From positions 6,753,883 to 6,817,882 of the forward strand of contig OX387183.1 in assembly GCA_947561395.2 (NCBI GenBank): a stretch of 64,000 bases of DNA, written 5' to 3'. The position numbers were made by a program, and so were the translations under genes. The number at the start of each line of letters is the position of its first letter. Positions within the stretch are counted from its first letter, which is position 1. The notes under the pieces were generated by a model. It saw only the letters and a program-made list of their open reading frames with translations. It did not search any database and was not told the DNA's origin. The DNA comes from Buxus sempervirens (lineage: Eukaryota; Streptophyta; Magnoliopsida; Buxales; Buxaceae). Positions 11,570 through 23,299 of this stretch are shown piece by piece.

Positions 11570-11927
11570 TTAAACTGACCTGAATCAACTCAAAATAAAG
11601 AAATGGGGCATATTTGTCCTGAACATACATTAATTTGCAAATTCTGACATAATGAAACCAATTAAGCAATTTCCCCCACCCAAGGAAAATAGGTGGGATA
11701 TTATTCGAAAGATACAATTAACATAACAATAAAATAATATCCAACATAACTTTCAACGCTGATCTTGATCTGCTTCCACATTCATCTTGTTTTCCTCTTA
11801 ACAAAACTAAAGCAATGTGAGCCACATATGATGAAGCGTGGTAGGGGGTCGCCTTGTCGAACTTCTTTATTCTTAAAAAATAGCTTGCTTAATGGCTACT
11901 TAATGAAACATTGCACAAGCACTGAGT

Positions 11928-13058
11928 TTAGTAGCCATGTGGAGGAGGAGGAGAGTTGTAATGGTATACATGGGGAGGAGATGGTGAGGGTGGTGGCGGA
12001 GACTTGTAGTAATAAGGTGGAGGTGGTGAGGGGGTTGGTGGGGGTGGAGACTTGTAGTAGTAGGGAGGTGGTGGTGATGGTGATGGAGGAGGTGGAGATT
12101 TGTAGTAGGAAGGAGGTGGGGGAGATGGAGATGGTGGAGGTGGTGACTTGTAATAGTAGGGAGGTGGAGGGGAGGGGGATGGTGGTGGTGGAGATTTGTA
12201 GTAATAAGGAGGGGGAGAAGATGGAGAAGGTGGTGGTGGTGACTTATAGTAGTAAGGAGGAGGCGGCGATTTTACTGGTGGGGGTGGGGAGTTGTAGTAG
12301 TAGGGTGGAGGAGGTGAGGGGGAAGGTGGTGGTGGTGACTTGTATTGGTATGGTGGAGGTGGTGATTTCTTAGGTGGTGGTGGTGAGTTGTAGTAGTATG
12401 GTGGAGGAGGCGATGGGGAAGGTGGTGGTGGTGACTTGTAGTAATATGGTGGAGGTGGTGATTTCTTAGGTGGAGGCGGAGACTTATAGTAGTAGGGTGG
12501 AGGAGGTGATGGGGATGGTGGTGGTGGTGATTTGTAGTAGTATGGAGGAGGTGGTGATTTCTTAGGCGGGGGTGGGGACTTGTAGTAGTATGGTGGAGGA
12601 GGTGATGGGGAAGGTGGCGGAGGTGACTTGTAGTAGTATGGTGGAGGTGGCGATTTCTTAGGTGGAGGTGGGGACTTGTAGTAATATGGAGGGGGTGGTG
12701 ATTTGTTGGGTGGAGGTGGGGACTTGTAGTAATAGGGTGGAGGAGGTGATGGGGAAGGAGGTGGCGGCGACTTGTAGTAGTATGGAGGAGGTGGTGATTT
12801 CTTGGGTGGTGGCGGGGAACTGTAGTAATATGGTGGAGGAGGAGATGGTGATGGCGGTGGTGGAGGCTTGTAGTAGTATGGAGGTGGAGGAGATTTCACT
12901 GGTGGTGGGGGCGACTTGTAGTAATATGGTGGCGGCGGCGATGCATAGATGTAATGCTCATCATCGTCTCCGCGGCCAGCATTATTATCTGCTACCACAC
13001 TAGTGGCAATCATACAAAATGCCAAGAAACACAACAAGCGAGGCCAAAGCCGCACCAT
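11928..13058 (-). CDS. Extensin, copy 2
   Basis: 376 residues from the ATG at 13058. The TTG four codons upstream is not used in any copy. The signal peptide is MVRLWPRLLCFLAFCMIATS.., followed by a shorter acidic segment (GRGDDDEHYIYAS) and SPPPPYYYK/SPSPPPP repeats with many KK-SPPPP variants. The ending HVYHYNSPPPPHGY is shared with copy 1 apart from one residue. Isolated substitutions inside the repeats (one SPSSPPP, one PPPPSYYK, one YQYK) are consistent with a gene under repeat turnover. Its AATAAA is at plus coordinates 11866-11871. Intact; product and wall role as for copy 1. Confidence 0.95.
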   Translation of the reverse strand: MVRLWPRLLCFLAFCMIATSVVADNNAGRGDDDEHYIYASPPPPYYYKSPPPPVKSPPPPYYYKPPPPPSPSPPPPYYYSSPPPPKKSPPPPYYYKSPPPPSPSPPPPYYYKSPPPPNKSPPPPYYYKSPPPPKKSPPPPYYYKSPPPPSPSPPPPYYYKSPPPPKKSPPPPYYYKSPPPPSPSPPPPYYYKSPPPPKKSPPPPYYYKSPPPPSPSPPPPYYYNSPPPPKKSPPPPYQYKSPPPPSPSPPPPYYYNSPPPPVKSPPPPYYYKSPPPPSPSSPPPYYYKSPPPPSPSPPPPYYYKSPPPPSPSPPPPSYYKSPPPPSPSPPPPYYYKSPPPPTPSPPPPYYYKSPPPPSPSPPHVYHYNSPPPPHGY

Positions 13059-13208
13059 AACTGGCAACTCGAAAAGGCCAACAGCTCAATGACCCTCACC
13101 TAGTCTCTCGACGCTGTTTGTACCTGACCTGAAATCTTCTGCAGGCCGAGAATATAAATTGAATGAGAAGGACTGCTTGTCTGTGAGTTGAATGAGAACT
13201 CAACCCCT

Positions 13209-13215
13209 TTATATA
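13209..13215 (-). promoter_or_regulatory. TATA box of extensin copy 2
   Basis: TATATAA on the - strand, about 150 nt from the ATG, in the same conserved block as copy 1. Confidence 0.8.
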
Positions 13216-15097
13216 GTGATCCCTTGGTTTGAATCAGTGTAGACAAGGACATTTTTTTTGTTTAATGTTGAAGATTGATTGGTTTCAAGCTGGAACCAAC
13301 CCACCAAGACTTTTGTTAAAGTTTCTCAATGTCAGCGCCAAGAACAAGTCTCAACTTCAAATGATTTATTGGAAAATCAACTGTCACTGAAAGGGAAGTT
13401 TGTTTCTAAATATCTGATTAGACAGGGTCTTTGTTTCCGGTTCAAAATCTTCGATAAAGGGTCCTATAGTAACTTAAAAGACTGCCACAATCCAAAGCCA
13501 TTCGATCATTGTTGGAGAGTACTTGATGAAGAATTTCTGAATTTGGTCTTCATGTGGTTGCAGGGTCTGCTGTCTACCCAAGATCATAGACTTACAGGCC
13601 AAAAATTCCGGCTCGAACCGGTGGCGACCAAATTATACATGGTTTCTAGTAACTTAGTTGCAATCTTGAAGAAGCTAGCATTTTATATCCAAGTAGTGTG
13701 TCTCACGTTTGTTTGTCATCAGCCTCGTGTTGACTACTCTCTTTCTCTCAATAACTTTAGAGCTTAATATATATAGGGCTTTTTGCACCTATAAACCCAC
13801 GTTGTATTATATTTGCATTTATATCTTCATGTTTTTAGTATTTATATTTATATTCTTCATTTAGCATAATCATTATTACTATACCTTTGACATTAAATTT
13901 TGTTGACTCTTATGATTTATTTTTATTGAATGAAATTAAAAGTAATCTTCTATAAGATTAAAAAAAAAAATTAAATAGCCAAATGACTGTATGTTAGGCT
14001 GAGCTTTTTTGAATAATTATCAATTATAAGCAAATTAATGTCAACGATTAAAGGTATAGATGCACTAAATGTAATACTACTAGCACATATATGAAATATA
14101 AGATAATATATGAGGGTAAAATACTTTGTCTTATAGAAGGTTACTTTAGTTATTTAATAAAATAATTAATAAAAGTTAACAAAACATTGGGGTATGATTG
14201 TTATGATTATGATAAATGGGGCGTATAAATACAAATACAAAAAACAAGAGGATATAAATGCAACTATGTTATAATATAGGGGTATGGATGAAAATGCTTT
14301 ACACATGTGGCATACCGCATTTTCTTGCAGTTTCTTACTATCCAAAAGCAGCCTAAGGTTTCCACAGATTTCCCACAATCACAACTATAAACTAAATCCT
14401 TAATTTTAATGAAGTTGAAATTAATTTTATCAATTTTAGTTACTTAAGTGGGATAAGTAAGATGGTGGTTCTCGAGCATTCCAAAAGTAAACTACATGTT
14501 CAAAGTGTAGTGACCAAGACTTACATGATTCTTAAGCACTTGTTCCTAAATGTTGCCATATGGTAAATCTTGATTAGATCATTTTTTAAGGTTCTTGGTA
14601 TTGACTTCTTTACATGAATTAGACATATAATTAAGCTGTCCTTTTTTCCCCTAAGCTAATTTTTTTGGCTTTTAGATATATTTCCCTTAATTAATAGTAT
14701 TTCTAAATTATTTATCTCATTTATCTTTCAAAAGTATTGGCAAGATGCATCAGTAAATTCAGATTCAATGTCTTGTGTTAGGAAATTAATAACATATATA
14801 GTCAATACATTCATGACCACGATGGAGTATTGAAAATTGGAAATTTTATTTATAGATTTGCATTGGGTAAAATTTTAAGTTAGACCCTTATTATTTTGTC
14901 ATGTTTTGGAATATCCTCATAATTCTTTTTTATTTATTTGTATTGACATCATATAGTTCACAAGTCTTCTGCGATTGTAGCCTTGAGAGCATTATTTAAT
15001 TTTTTGTTACATAAAATATATTAGGGTATTAGGCAGAGTTTTAATGGTTTTTAGTACATGTGTCTAGAGAAAAAAAGAGAGGGGCAAAACTAAGAAT
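13216..15097. other. Upstream flank of extensin copy 2
   Basis: Non-coding. 13216-14360 matches the upstream flank of copy 1, and 14500-14860 matches the far-upstream flanks of copies 3 and 4. The remainder is AT-rich with no recognisable feature. Confidence 0.6.
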
Positions 15098-15436
15098 AAG
15101 GGTCACTTCTTGGTCTGTATTTATAAAAATAATCCATAGAAAATATTCTTTTAAGAAAGGGGACTTTTAAAAGATAATTGCATTGTAGGGTCACTTTTTT
15201 TAAAAAAAAAAGTCACTTTATTGTAGCTAAAAAATGCTTCTATCCACGTATGATGCGCTACGTAGGGAAGCTCATATCCCACGTACAATGCGCATGTCCC
15301 AACTAGGCTAAACTTGTATCCGACATAGCTGCAGCAAAGTGATCCTACAGTTCAATTGTTTTTTAAAAGTGATCATTTTTTAGAAATAAGTTTTTTGATG
15401 GACTGTTTTTTTAAATAGTGGCGAAAAGTCACCCTT
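15098..15436. mobile_element. MITE-like element with long terminal inverted repeats
   Basis: The sequence starting AAGGGTCACTT at 15098 is matched, inverted, by AAGTCACCCTT ending at 15436. Similarity runs about 110 bp inward on each side (TATTTATAAAAA..AATCCAT, ACTTTTAAAAGA..AATTG, TGTAGGGTCACTTT). The whole is about 340 bp with no coding potential. The target-site duplication is not clear. Confidence 0.75.
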
Positions 15437-15496
15437 TTTCATTATTTATCCAAAAAAATATGGAAGTTACAATTCTATTCAAAAATGATTACTATA

Positions 15497-15531
15497 GGGC
15501 CCCGTTTGGATAGCGGAAGAATACAAGAAAG
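15497..15531 (+). repeat. Left copy of a 35-bp terminal inverted repeat
   Basis: CCGTTTGGAT...GAATACAAGAAAG here is matched in inverted form at 33088-33122. The two could be the ends of one DNA transposon or MITE later split by the LINE at 16.2-32.95 kb. Confidence 0.55.
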
Positions 15532-16215
15532 TGAATGAAAACATTCTTTTTTCGCTTCCTAAGTGCATTTGGATGACTAAGAAATTGTGGGACCCACAGT
15601 TTCTCAAGAATGAAAATGATAAAAATTGTCCCTTTTTGTTTCCTGCACCTAAGCATCGGATTCTGCATCGTGAGAAGTGAGATTTAAAGATTTGCCAATA
15701 ATACCCTTCTCCTATTGACGATTATTATTGGGGAAATTGGTTTCAAGTGATAATTTTTTTAAATAATTTAGATTCAGTTGCCCAATTCTTGATAATTGCA
15801 GAATAATAATATTTTTTTTAAATAAATGAGAATAAGTGTCATTTCACTTATTCTATGACCTAATGCAAAATGAGTGGATTCCTATTTTTATGGACAATAA
15901 CATATATAGGCATATATGCGCAAAGTACCAGCCCCATATTTCTAATCCTAATGAACAAATCTCTATAACACAATTGTAATTTCCAAAAACTTACGAAGCC
16001 AATTTAATGGTTTTAATTAAAACTATAAGAAACACAAAAAATAAAAAATAAAACTTAAAAAAAACATAAATAAAAAAATGGACAAACATTAAGTACAAGG
16101 ATGATAATGGCGCTAGTCTCTTCAATTAACTATCCAATAAGCAATAAGAAAAAAGGAAAAAATATATATATAAAAAAAAAAAAACACTATCAACAGATAT
16201 AGGTTGACTATCCAA
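15532..16215. other. AT-rich non-coding stretch before the LINE
   Basis: Includes a lone half (about 15770-15870) related to the inverted repeats of the MITE at 35917-36166 (CAGTTGCCCAATTCTTGATAA). Near 16131 and 16205 the text CTATCCAAT(A/G) occurs twice; the second copy may be the 5' target-site duplicate of the LINE. Confidence 0.5.
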
Positions 16216-16239
16216 TGCTAAAGCCATGCATACGTATGA

Positions 16240-17309
16240 GGGTAGAATTAGAAATTGCATTCAGGATTTTAATAACTTTCTTGCTAAAGCCAATCTCGTC
16301 TCCACGGCTGATAACCAATTTCTTCTTGCGATACCATCTGAACTTGAAATTCAGCAAACTGTCTTCTCTATGGATTAAGATAGCTGCCCGGGACCTGATG
16401 GCTTCTCTGGAAAATTCTACGTAACATGCTGGAATATTGTCAAAAAGGATGTGATTGAGGCAATCCAAGGCCTGTTTTAAGACAGAGAACTTCCCAAAAG
16501 TTTCACTTCAGCCCACATGGTGTTGATTCCCAAGAAACCCAACCCTGAAGTATTCGAAGATCTCAGGCCTATAAGTATGTGTAACTTCATCTATAAGGCA
16601 ATGGTGTCCATTATTGGGATGAGGCTTTCTACTATCCTTCTGAAAATCATCTCAAGGGAACAACATGCATTTGTCAAAGGTAGGAATATTGCAGATTGCA
16701 TAGGCATCGCCCAAGAGATGGTGGACCAATTGGAAAGGAAATGTTATGGGGGTAATCTTGTTGTTAAAGTTGATATGTCTAAAGCCTACGACAGATTGGA
16801 GTGGAGCTTTCTTCATGATGTGATGATGAAGTTTGGATTCTCGATTCCCTTTTGGAACCTAATTTTCAAATGCATTTCGAATTGTTGGACGTCCCTTCTC
16901 ATGAATGGGGGCCTACATGGCTACTTTAAAGCATCCCATGGATTATGTCAGGGTGATCCTTTGGCACCGGCTTTGTTCATTATAGCAGAAGAAGTGTTAA
17001 GTCAGTAACTCTCCCAAGCTTTTGCCTTGAACCAAATCAAGCATTATGCCATGGGCAGGAATTGTATGCAGATAAGCCATCTCTTGTTTGCGGATGACGT
17101 GCTTATCTTCTTGAGGGCTGATTCCAGATCGATTCGAAGTCTCCTAAAGCTGTGTAGGGATTATGAAATGACATCAGCATAAAGGATTAACGTTCAGAAG
17201 AGCTCATTTACTGTCTCAACAAGATGTCAACCAAGTAAGGTCTCCCAAATCACTCGGTTAACCAATTTTAATCAGCGGAAGCTTCCTATGGATTATCTTG
17301 GTGCCCCGC
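16240..17309 (+). pseudogene. LINE reverse transcriptase, 5' part
   Basis: One frame carries RT motifs in order: SCPGPDGFSGKFY, LIPKK, DLRPISMCNFIYK, EQHAFVKGRNI, KVDMSKAYDRLEW, SHGLCQGDPLAP and FADD (17087-17098). Four in-frame stops, all TAA (16376, 16478, 17006 and 17180), interrupt it without any frameshift. An old copy decaying by point mutation is the simplest reading. The family copies itself by target-primed reverse transcription; this one cannot. Confidence 0.9.
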
Positions 17310-18924
17310 TGTGAGACACGAAAAAAAATCACCGGAATGATTTCCCCTCCGTCAACACACGGGGCTCGACGCAAAAAGTGGGAGAGTCGCCACCATTCAG
17401 AATTTTGGAGGTGTGACACCAAAAGATTCAAAATAAGCAAAAAGTGCCAAAATGCCAATTATAAGGTAAAAATAACCTTACTTGAAAATCAAATCCAGAG
17501 ATGGGTAAGGGGATTAGATTATGAACGGGGGAAGGTGTTAGGCACCCCCATTCACCCACACAAGGTGGTTGCCAAGTGTTATTCATGCTAAAAGGAAATA
17601 GAAAGCTTGCTAAAAAATCATGAAAACCTTGAAAAAGGACAAATATATGATATTTTCACATGAAAATCCAAATGAATTCCAGATCTTCTTTTATGTTAAT
17701 ATCACTTCTGGAATGTTATAAAAAGATGGAAATCACAGCAAAAGTTGCACAAAACCAAGTTAAGGCAAATCCGGGAAATTTGGTAAAAAGTAAGGCCATT
17801 TCTCTTGAAATTAATCAAATCCAATTTTAAATTAAATCAAACCAAATCAATTTGAAAGATTAGGATAAACAATAATCTCATGCAAAATTTCCATTAATTC
17901 CGGTTGAAATCCGAAGAGTTATGGCTCTTTTAAAGTTGCTGCCGAAGAAAATCAAAAGTAGCAAGTAGGCAAATTTGGAAAATCACCTACAAAACTCTAC
18001 TCCATAGAAATCCGTGAAATTTGGTGTCAATGAAGTCTGTATGACCATATTTCGAAAGAAACTAGTCTCATACAAAAACTCATTCGGATGTGCCTTGGGT
18101 GACTTCCCGAATAGGCCCTGAAGATCACAGATCTACCCAGAAAAGTACTGATGAACAGTTCTGAGTAAATCCGTTACCAATAATTCAAATGAAGTCAAAA
18201 AATTATGAAACCAATTGGATTTGAAAATAGACTCATAAAGGAGTGCCCAGAAATAAAAATCATTCTAATCGGACTTAAAACGAACACATGGCGCTCCGTC
18301 GAAGTGATAAGTTCCGTATTTAAACCTGAACTATCCAATCAACTTCGACAGAGAGGTGTAAAAAATCTGCTCGATAGAAATTAATGAAATTTGGTTAACA
18401 TAAACTAGACAGCCTCACCTTTCCCATGGTTCTAGAATCGCTCCAAAATTTATCCGGACGATGAAGTTATGAGCGTCCGAAGTAAGGGTACAGGTGCTGT
18501 CAAGTTAGGCCCTTTTTGAACAAAACCAACTCAAAACTGTGATCAAGTGTGTGTAATTCGTGCAAGATGAATCCAAAACCTTTAAAAATCACTTAAAAAC
18601 ATTCCAGAATTGATTGAGGCCATTTATTTGTGATTTATCACAATGAATGTAATAAATCCCCAAATGTGAGCCTATCCCGCCAAAATTGTGCTATGTATGT
18701 GCAAGTGTGAAAAATCATACAAGATCAATATAACAAGATAGCATGCATACATATTCATCAAAATAAGGTTCTAAAACAACCTAGGGTTCCGTTCCATTAT
18801 CGTTTCCCTTTGTTCTCTCTCCCCGTTAAACACGGTTCTTCAAGATAATCAAGGGTACTTTGAATATGAAACGGTTTACAATCAATCAAAAGGCCTTATG
18901 CTACATAGGTTCTAGCACTAAGGT

Positions 18925-21678
18925 TGTGAGACATGGGAAAAAATCACCGGAGTGATCATCCCTTCCGTCAACACACGGGCTCAACGCAAAAATTGGGAGA
19001 GTCGCCACCATTCAAGATTTTGGGGTGAGAATGGACACCAAAGATTCAAAAGTAGGCAAAAATGGCCAAAAGACAAATTCTAGGGTAAAAGTAACCCTAC
19101 TTGAAAATAAAATCCAGAGATGGGTAAGGGGATTAGATTATGAACGGGGGAAGGTGTTAGGCACCCCCATTCATCCACACGAAGTGGTTGCCAAGTGTAT
19201 GTTCATGCTAAAAAGAAAATAAGAAGCTTGCTAAAAATCATGAAAAAGCCTTGAAAAAGGAACAAGTGTATGATATATTCACATGAAGATCCAAATGGAT
19301 TCTAGATCCTCTCTTATGTCAATATCATTTCTGAAATATCTCAAAGGATGGAAATCAAAGCACAAGTTGCTAAAACCTAGTTAAATCAAATCCGGAAAAT
19401 TCGGTAAAAAGTATGCCATTTGTATTGAAATCATTCAAATCCAATTCTAAATTGAACCAAATCAAATCCATTTGAAAGATTAGGGTAAATAAGAGTCTCA
19501 TGCAAAATTTCACTTCATTCCGATGAAAAATCTAGGAGTCATGCTCCTTTGAAGTTGCTGCTGGGGATTTTTAAAAGTGGTAAGTGGGCAAATTTGGAAA
19601 ATTGTCTAGAAAAATCCACTACATAAAAGGTCACGAAATTTGGTGTGATTGAAGTCTGTATAGCCATCTTTCAACAGAAACTAGCCTCATACAAAAATCC
19701 CTTCGGATGTGCCTTGGGTGGTCTCCCGAACAGGCCCCGAAGATCACAGATTTACCCAGAAAAATGCAAATGAGCAGTTCTGAGTAAATCGGCTACCAAT
19801 AATTCAAATGGAATCCAAAAATTATGAAACCAACTGGATTTGAAAATAGACTCAAAAAGGAGTACTCAGAAATAAAAACCACTCGAATCGGACTTAAAAC
19901 GAACACATGGCGGTCCGTCGAAGTGACAAGTTCTGTACTTGGACCTGAACTGTTCACTTAACTTCGACAGAGAAGTTTCAAAAATCGGCTTGATGAAAAT
20001 TCATGAAATTTTGTGGACATAAACTAGACAGCCTCACATTTCCCACGGTTCTAGAATCACCCCAAAATTCATCCGGATGATGAAGTTATGGGCGTCCGAA
20101 GTAAGGGTACAGGTACTGTCAAGCTAAGCCATTTTTGAGTAAAACCAAGTCCGAAAATTGATAAAAAATGAAATTCGTGCAAGATGAACACAAATACTTT
20201 AAAATCATCCGAAAGGCATTTCAGAATTGATTGAGGCCATTTATTTGAGTTTTATCACAATAAATGCAATAAACCCCAAATATGAGCCTATCCCGCCAAA
20301 ATAGTGATATTGTGCAAAAGTGAAAAAAACCAAGCAAGATCCATACACATGCATATAGATTTAACAAAATAGGTTCTAGCATAGCCTAGGGTTCCGTTCC
20401 ATTATCGTTTCCCTCTGTTCTCTTTAAGATAATCAAGGGTACTTTGAATATGGAACGGTTTACAATCAATCAAAAAGCCTTATGCTACATAGGTTCTAGC
20501 ACTAGGGTCAATCCCCAGTCTTGTATCTCCTAGATCCGCCTTCACGTTTTATGGCTAGGGGAGTCTTGAGATACTTTGAGCCGGGGAAGGATTTCCACAC
20601 ATACAAACAAGGCTTTACACTACAGAAAGGTAGAAGAAGAGATCTAGATCTAGGAATGTAAAGACAGAAAATAAAAAGAAAAGTTGAGGCTTACCTGAGT
20701 TCTGGAGGCGATTCCACAGCAGTTTTCTTCTTCTCTTGGAGTTCTTCTTTGCGAGAATTCAAAACAAGAGTTGTGTTCCATTTGCTCAAGGAGGAGGCTC
20801 CTATTTATAGGCAAAGGCTAAGGTCATTGGTAGACACAACTTAATGTCTAGAACCCCTCCAACCTTAACCCTAAGGTCATTTCCGAGATTTCCCCTCATT
20901 TAATGAGGGACATGATGGTAAAAGTGAAAAGCTCTCGGAAACCCTAATTTTGAGCAAAACTAGCGTATCCGGTATATCAGGCCGGATACACAAGGGCCTT
21001 AAGGTATCTGGTATATAATACCAGATACACTAAGCACTGCTTGTATCCGGTACTTGTCACCGGATCCAAAGAAATGTACTTGTATCCGGCCTGAGTTGCC
21101 GGATACAAGGAAAAAAGCCTTTTTTCCAAATTTTAACACAGGCAATACTTATTTACATGTAATATCGTTTAAGTAAATGTCCTCGTATTTTTTAATCTCC
21201 ATTTACTTAAGATATTACATGTAAATAAGCAAACACCCCCCCATTTGAATCCATTAAAAATAGTTCCAGACCCAAATTCCCAGTGAATAAAAAGTCAACT
21301 TTCCAGTTCTAGGCAAAATTCCGATTTTTCAGGTCTGGAAAAAAAGGTTCAATATGTTAAAACCAAGGTATTCGCCAAGATTTAAAATCTCAAAAAATTC
21401 TTTTATGCAATAACATGGCTAAAAACCTGATTACCGGGAAAAATTATCTTGAAATCTGGCTTTAAAAAATATTTCATTTTCTGGGGTCAAAAGTCAACAA
21501 AATTCAACCGGAAAAAGTTTGACTTTGCCCAAAAGATTGAATTCGGGCCTTTTCCTTTACGGCTTTGGATTCAAATGGGTTAAGTATCTCAAACCCAATG
21601 CTAAGAATTGAAAATTCCAATAAAATATTTATCTCCTTCAAGATTTATCAAAAATCGTGCAATTTTGGGGTGTCTACA
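18925..21678 (-). mobile_element. Solo LTR A2 nested in A1
   Basis: 2754 bp. Ends are TGTGAGACA...TGTCTACA, with target-site duplication AAGGT at 18920-18924 and 21679-21683. The interrupted text (TTCTAGCACTA/AGGTCAATCCCC) is seen uninterrupted inside A2 itself near 20490-20515, confirming the insertion point. TATA on the - strand is at 20811-20820. Confidence 0.92.
20965..21106 (-). repeat. 39-bp-phased palindrome array of LTR A2
   Basis: Four inverted repeats of 8-bp arms with a 9-nt spacer (GTATCCGG-N9-CCGGATAC and close variants) start at 20965, 21004, 21043 and 21082, exactly 39 bp apart. They lie upstream (- strand) of the LTR TATA box. Confidence 0.95.
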
Positions 21679-22148
21679 AAGGTCAATCCCCGGTCTCGTT
21701 TCTCCTAGATCCCGCCTCCACGTTTTACCGCTAGGGGGAGTCTCGAGATACTTTGAGCCGGGGAAGGATTTTCACACACATAGAAGGCCTTATTCTATAG
21801 AAAGGTAGAAGAAGAGATCTAGATCTAGAAATATAAAGACAGAAAATAAAAGAAAAGTTTGAGGCTTACCTGGGTTCTGGAAGCACTTCCGCAGCGGTTT
21901 CCCTCTTCTCTTGGAGTTCTTGGCGAGAATTCAAAACAAGAGTTAATGGCCATTTGCTTAAGGAGGAGCCTCCTATTTATAGGCAAAGGCTAGGGTTAGG
22001 GTTGGTGAGAATGGTAGACACAACATAATGTCTATAGCCCACCAACCTTAACCCTAAGGCCATTTCCGAGATTTCCACTCATTTAATGAGGGATATGATG
22101 GTAAAAGTGAAAAGCTCTCGGAAAACCCTAATTTTGAGCAAAACTGGT

Positions 22149-22290
22149 GTATCCGGTATATTAGGCCGGATACACAAGTACCTTAATGTATCCGGTCTAT
22201 GATGCCGGATACACTGAGGTCTACTTGTATCCGGCATTTTCCACCGGATACAAAGAAGGACACTTGTATCCGGCCTGAGTTGCCGGATAC
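22149..22290 (-). repeat. 39-bp-phased palindrome array of LTR A1
   Basis: Units start at 22149, 22188, 22227 and 22266. Arm and spacer lengths are the same as in A2, while the linker text differs. Confidence 0.95.
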
Positions 22291-22865
22291 AAGGAAAAAA
22301 GCCTTTTTTTCGAATTTTAACACAGGCAATACTTATTTACATGTAATATTGTTTAAGTAAATGTCCTCGTATTTTTTAATCTCCATTTACTTAAGATATT
22401 ATATGTAAATAAGCAAACACCCCCCATTTGAATCCATTAAAAATAGTTCCAGACCCAAATTCCAAGTGAATAAAAAGTCAACTTTCCAGTTCTAGGCAAA
22501 ATTCCGATTTTTCAGGTCTGGAAAAAAGGTTCAATATGTTAAAACCATGGTATTCGTCAAGATTTAAAATCTCAAAAAATTCATTTATGCAATAACATTG
22601 CTAAAAACCTGATTACCGGGAAAAATTATCTTGAAATCTTGCTTTAAAAAATATTTCATTTTCTGGGGTCAAAAGTCAACAAAATTCAACCGGAAAAAGT
22701 TTTACTTTGCACAAAAGATAGAATTTGGGTCTTTTCCTTTACGGCTTTGGATTCAAATGGGTTAAGTATCTCAAACCCAATGCAAAGAATTGAAAATTCT
22801 AATAAAATATTTCTCTCATTCAAGATTTATCAAAAATCGTGCAATTTTGGGGTGTCTACACCCGC

Positions 22866-23299
22866 TATTTAGAGGAAGGCCAAAAATATCTTATTTTGAC
22901 AAGCTTGGGAAGCAAATGCCTCACCTTTGGGGGAAAGCTTTTTTTAATCAAGAGTGTCCTCTCGTCAATCCCGATCCATATGATGAGTGTGCTACATATC
23001 CCCAAGACTGTAGTAAAGAGAATAGAGAGCATGCTAGCTAACTTCTTCTGGGGAGAAAATGATGGGCATCTGAAGCATCATTGGATAAGATGGAATAAAG
23101 CTTGTTGTCCCATGAATGAAGGTGGCTTGGGTATTTTTTCATTCTACAACACAATGCAAGGATTGAAAGCAAAGAGAATATGGACCTTAGTTCAACAGAA
23201 TTCCCTATGGGCAGATGTTGTGAGCCACAAGTACTGTGTCAAGCAAGGGGAGATGAGTTTATGCAGACCATATGGAACAGCGGGCTGGAGGAACCTTGC
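22866..23299 (+). pseudogene. LINE ORF2 fragment downstream of RT core
   Basis: Continues the LINE after A1: LFRGRPK, then KLGSKCLTFGGK, LIKSVLSSIPIHMMSV, ANFFWGE and WIRWNKACCPMNEGGLGI, the conserved post-palm segment of plant LINE polymerases. One frameshift near 22910 separates the first 15 or so codons from the rest. It is cut at 23299 by LTR B1. Confidence 0.9.

Larger units (their letters stand above)
17310..22860 (-). mobile_element. Solo LTR A1 (family A), holding nested A2
   Basis: The ends are TGTGAGACA... at 17310 and ...TGTCTACA at 22860, with target-site duplication CCCGC at 17305-17309 and 22861-22865. Without the nested copy it is 2792 bp. The LTR reads on the - strand: TGTAGACACCCC start, phased palindromes, CTATAAATAG TATA box (plus coordinates 21973-21982), a splice-donor-like CAG|GTAAGC, then the conserved U5 block. 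There are no genes inside. It is called a solo LTR because a related 3' LTR next to a polypurine tract exists at 57113. Confidence 0.9.

Noticed and set aside
13279-13767. 162-codon + strand frame in the copy 2 upstream flank
   Set aside because: Lies in flanking DNA homologous to other units where the frame is not conserved; no domain.
20965-21106. CRISPR-like array
   Set aside because: Repeated palindromes with regular spacing look superficially similar, but these are 8-bp arms inside LTR promoters of a plant genome with short linkers and no cas genes.
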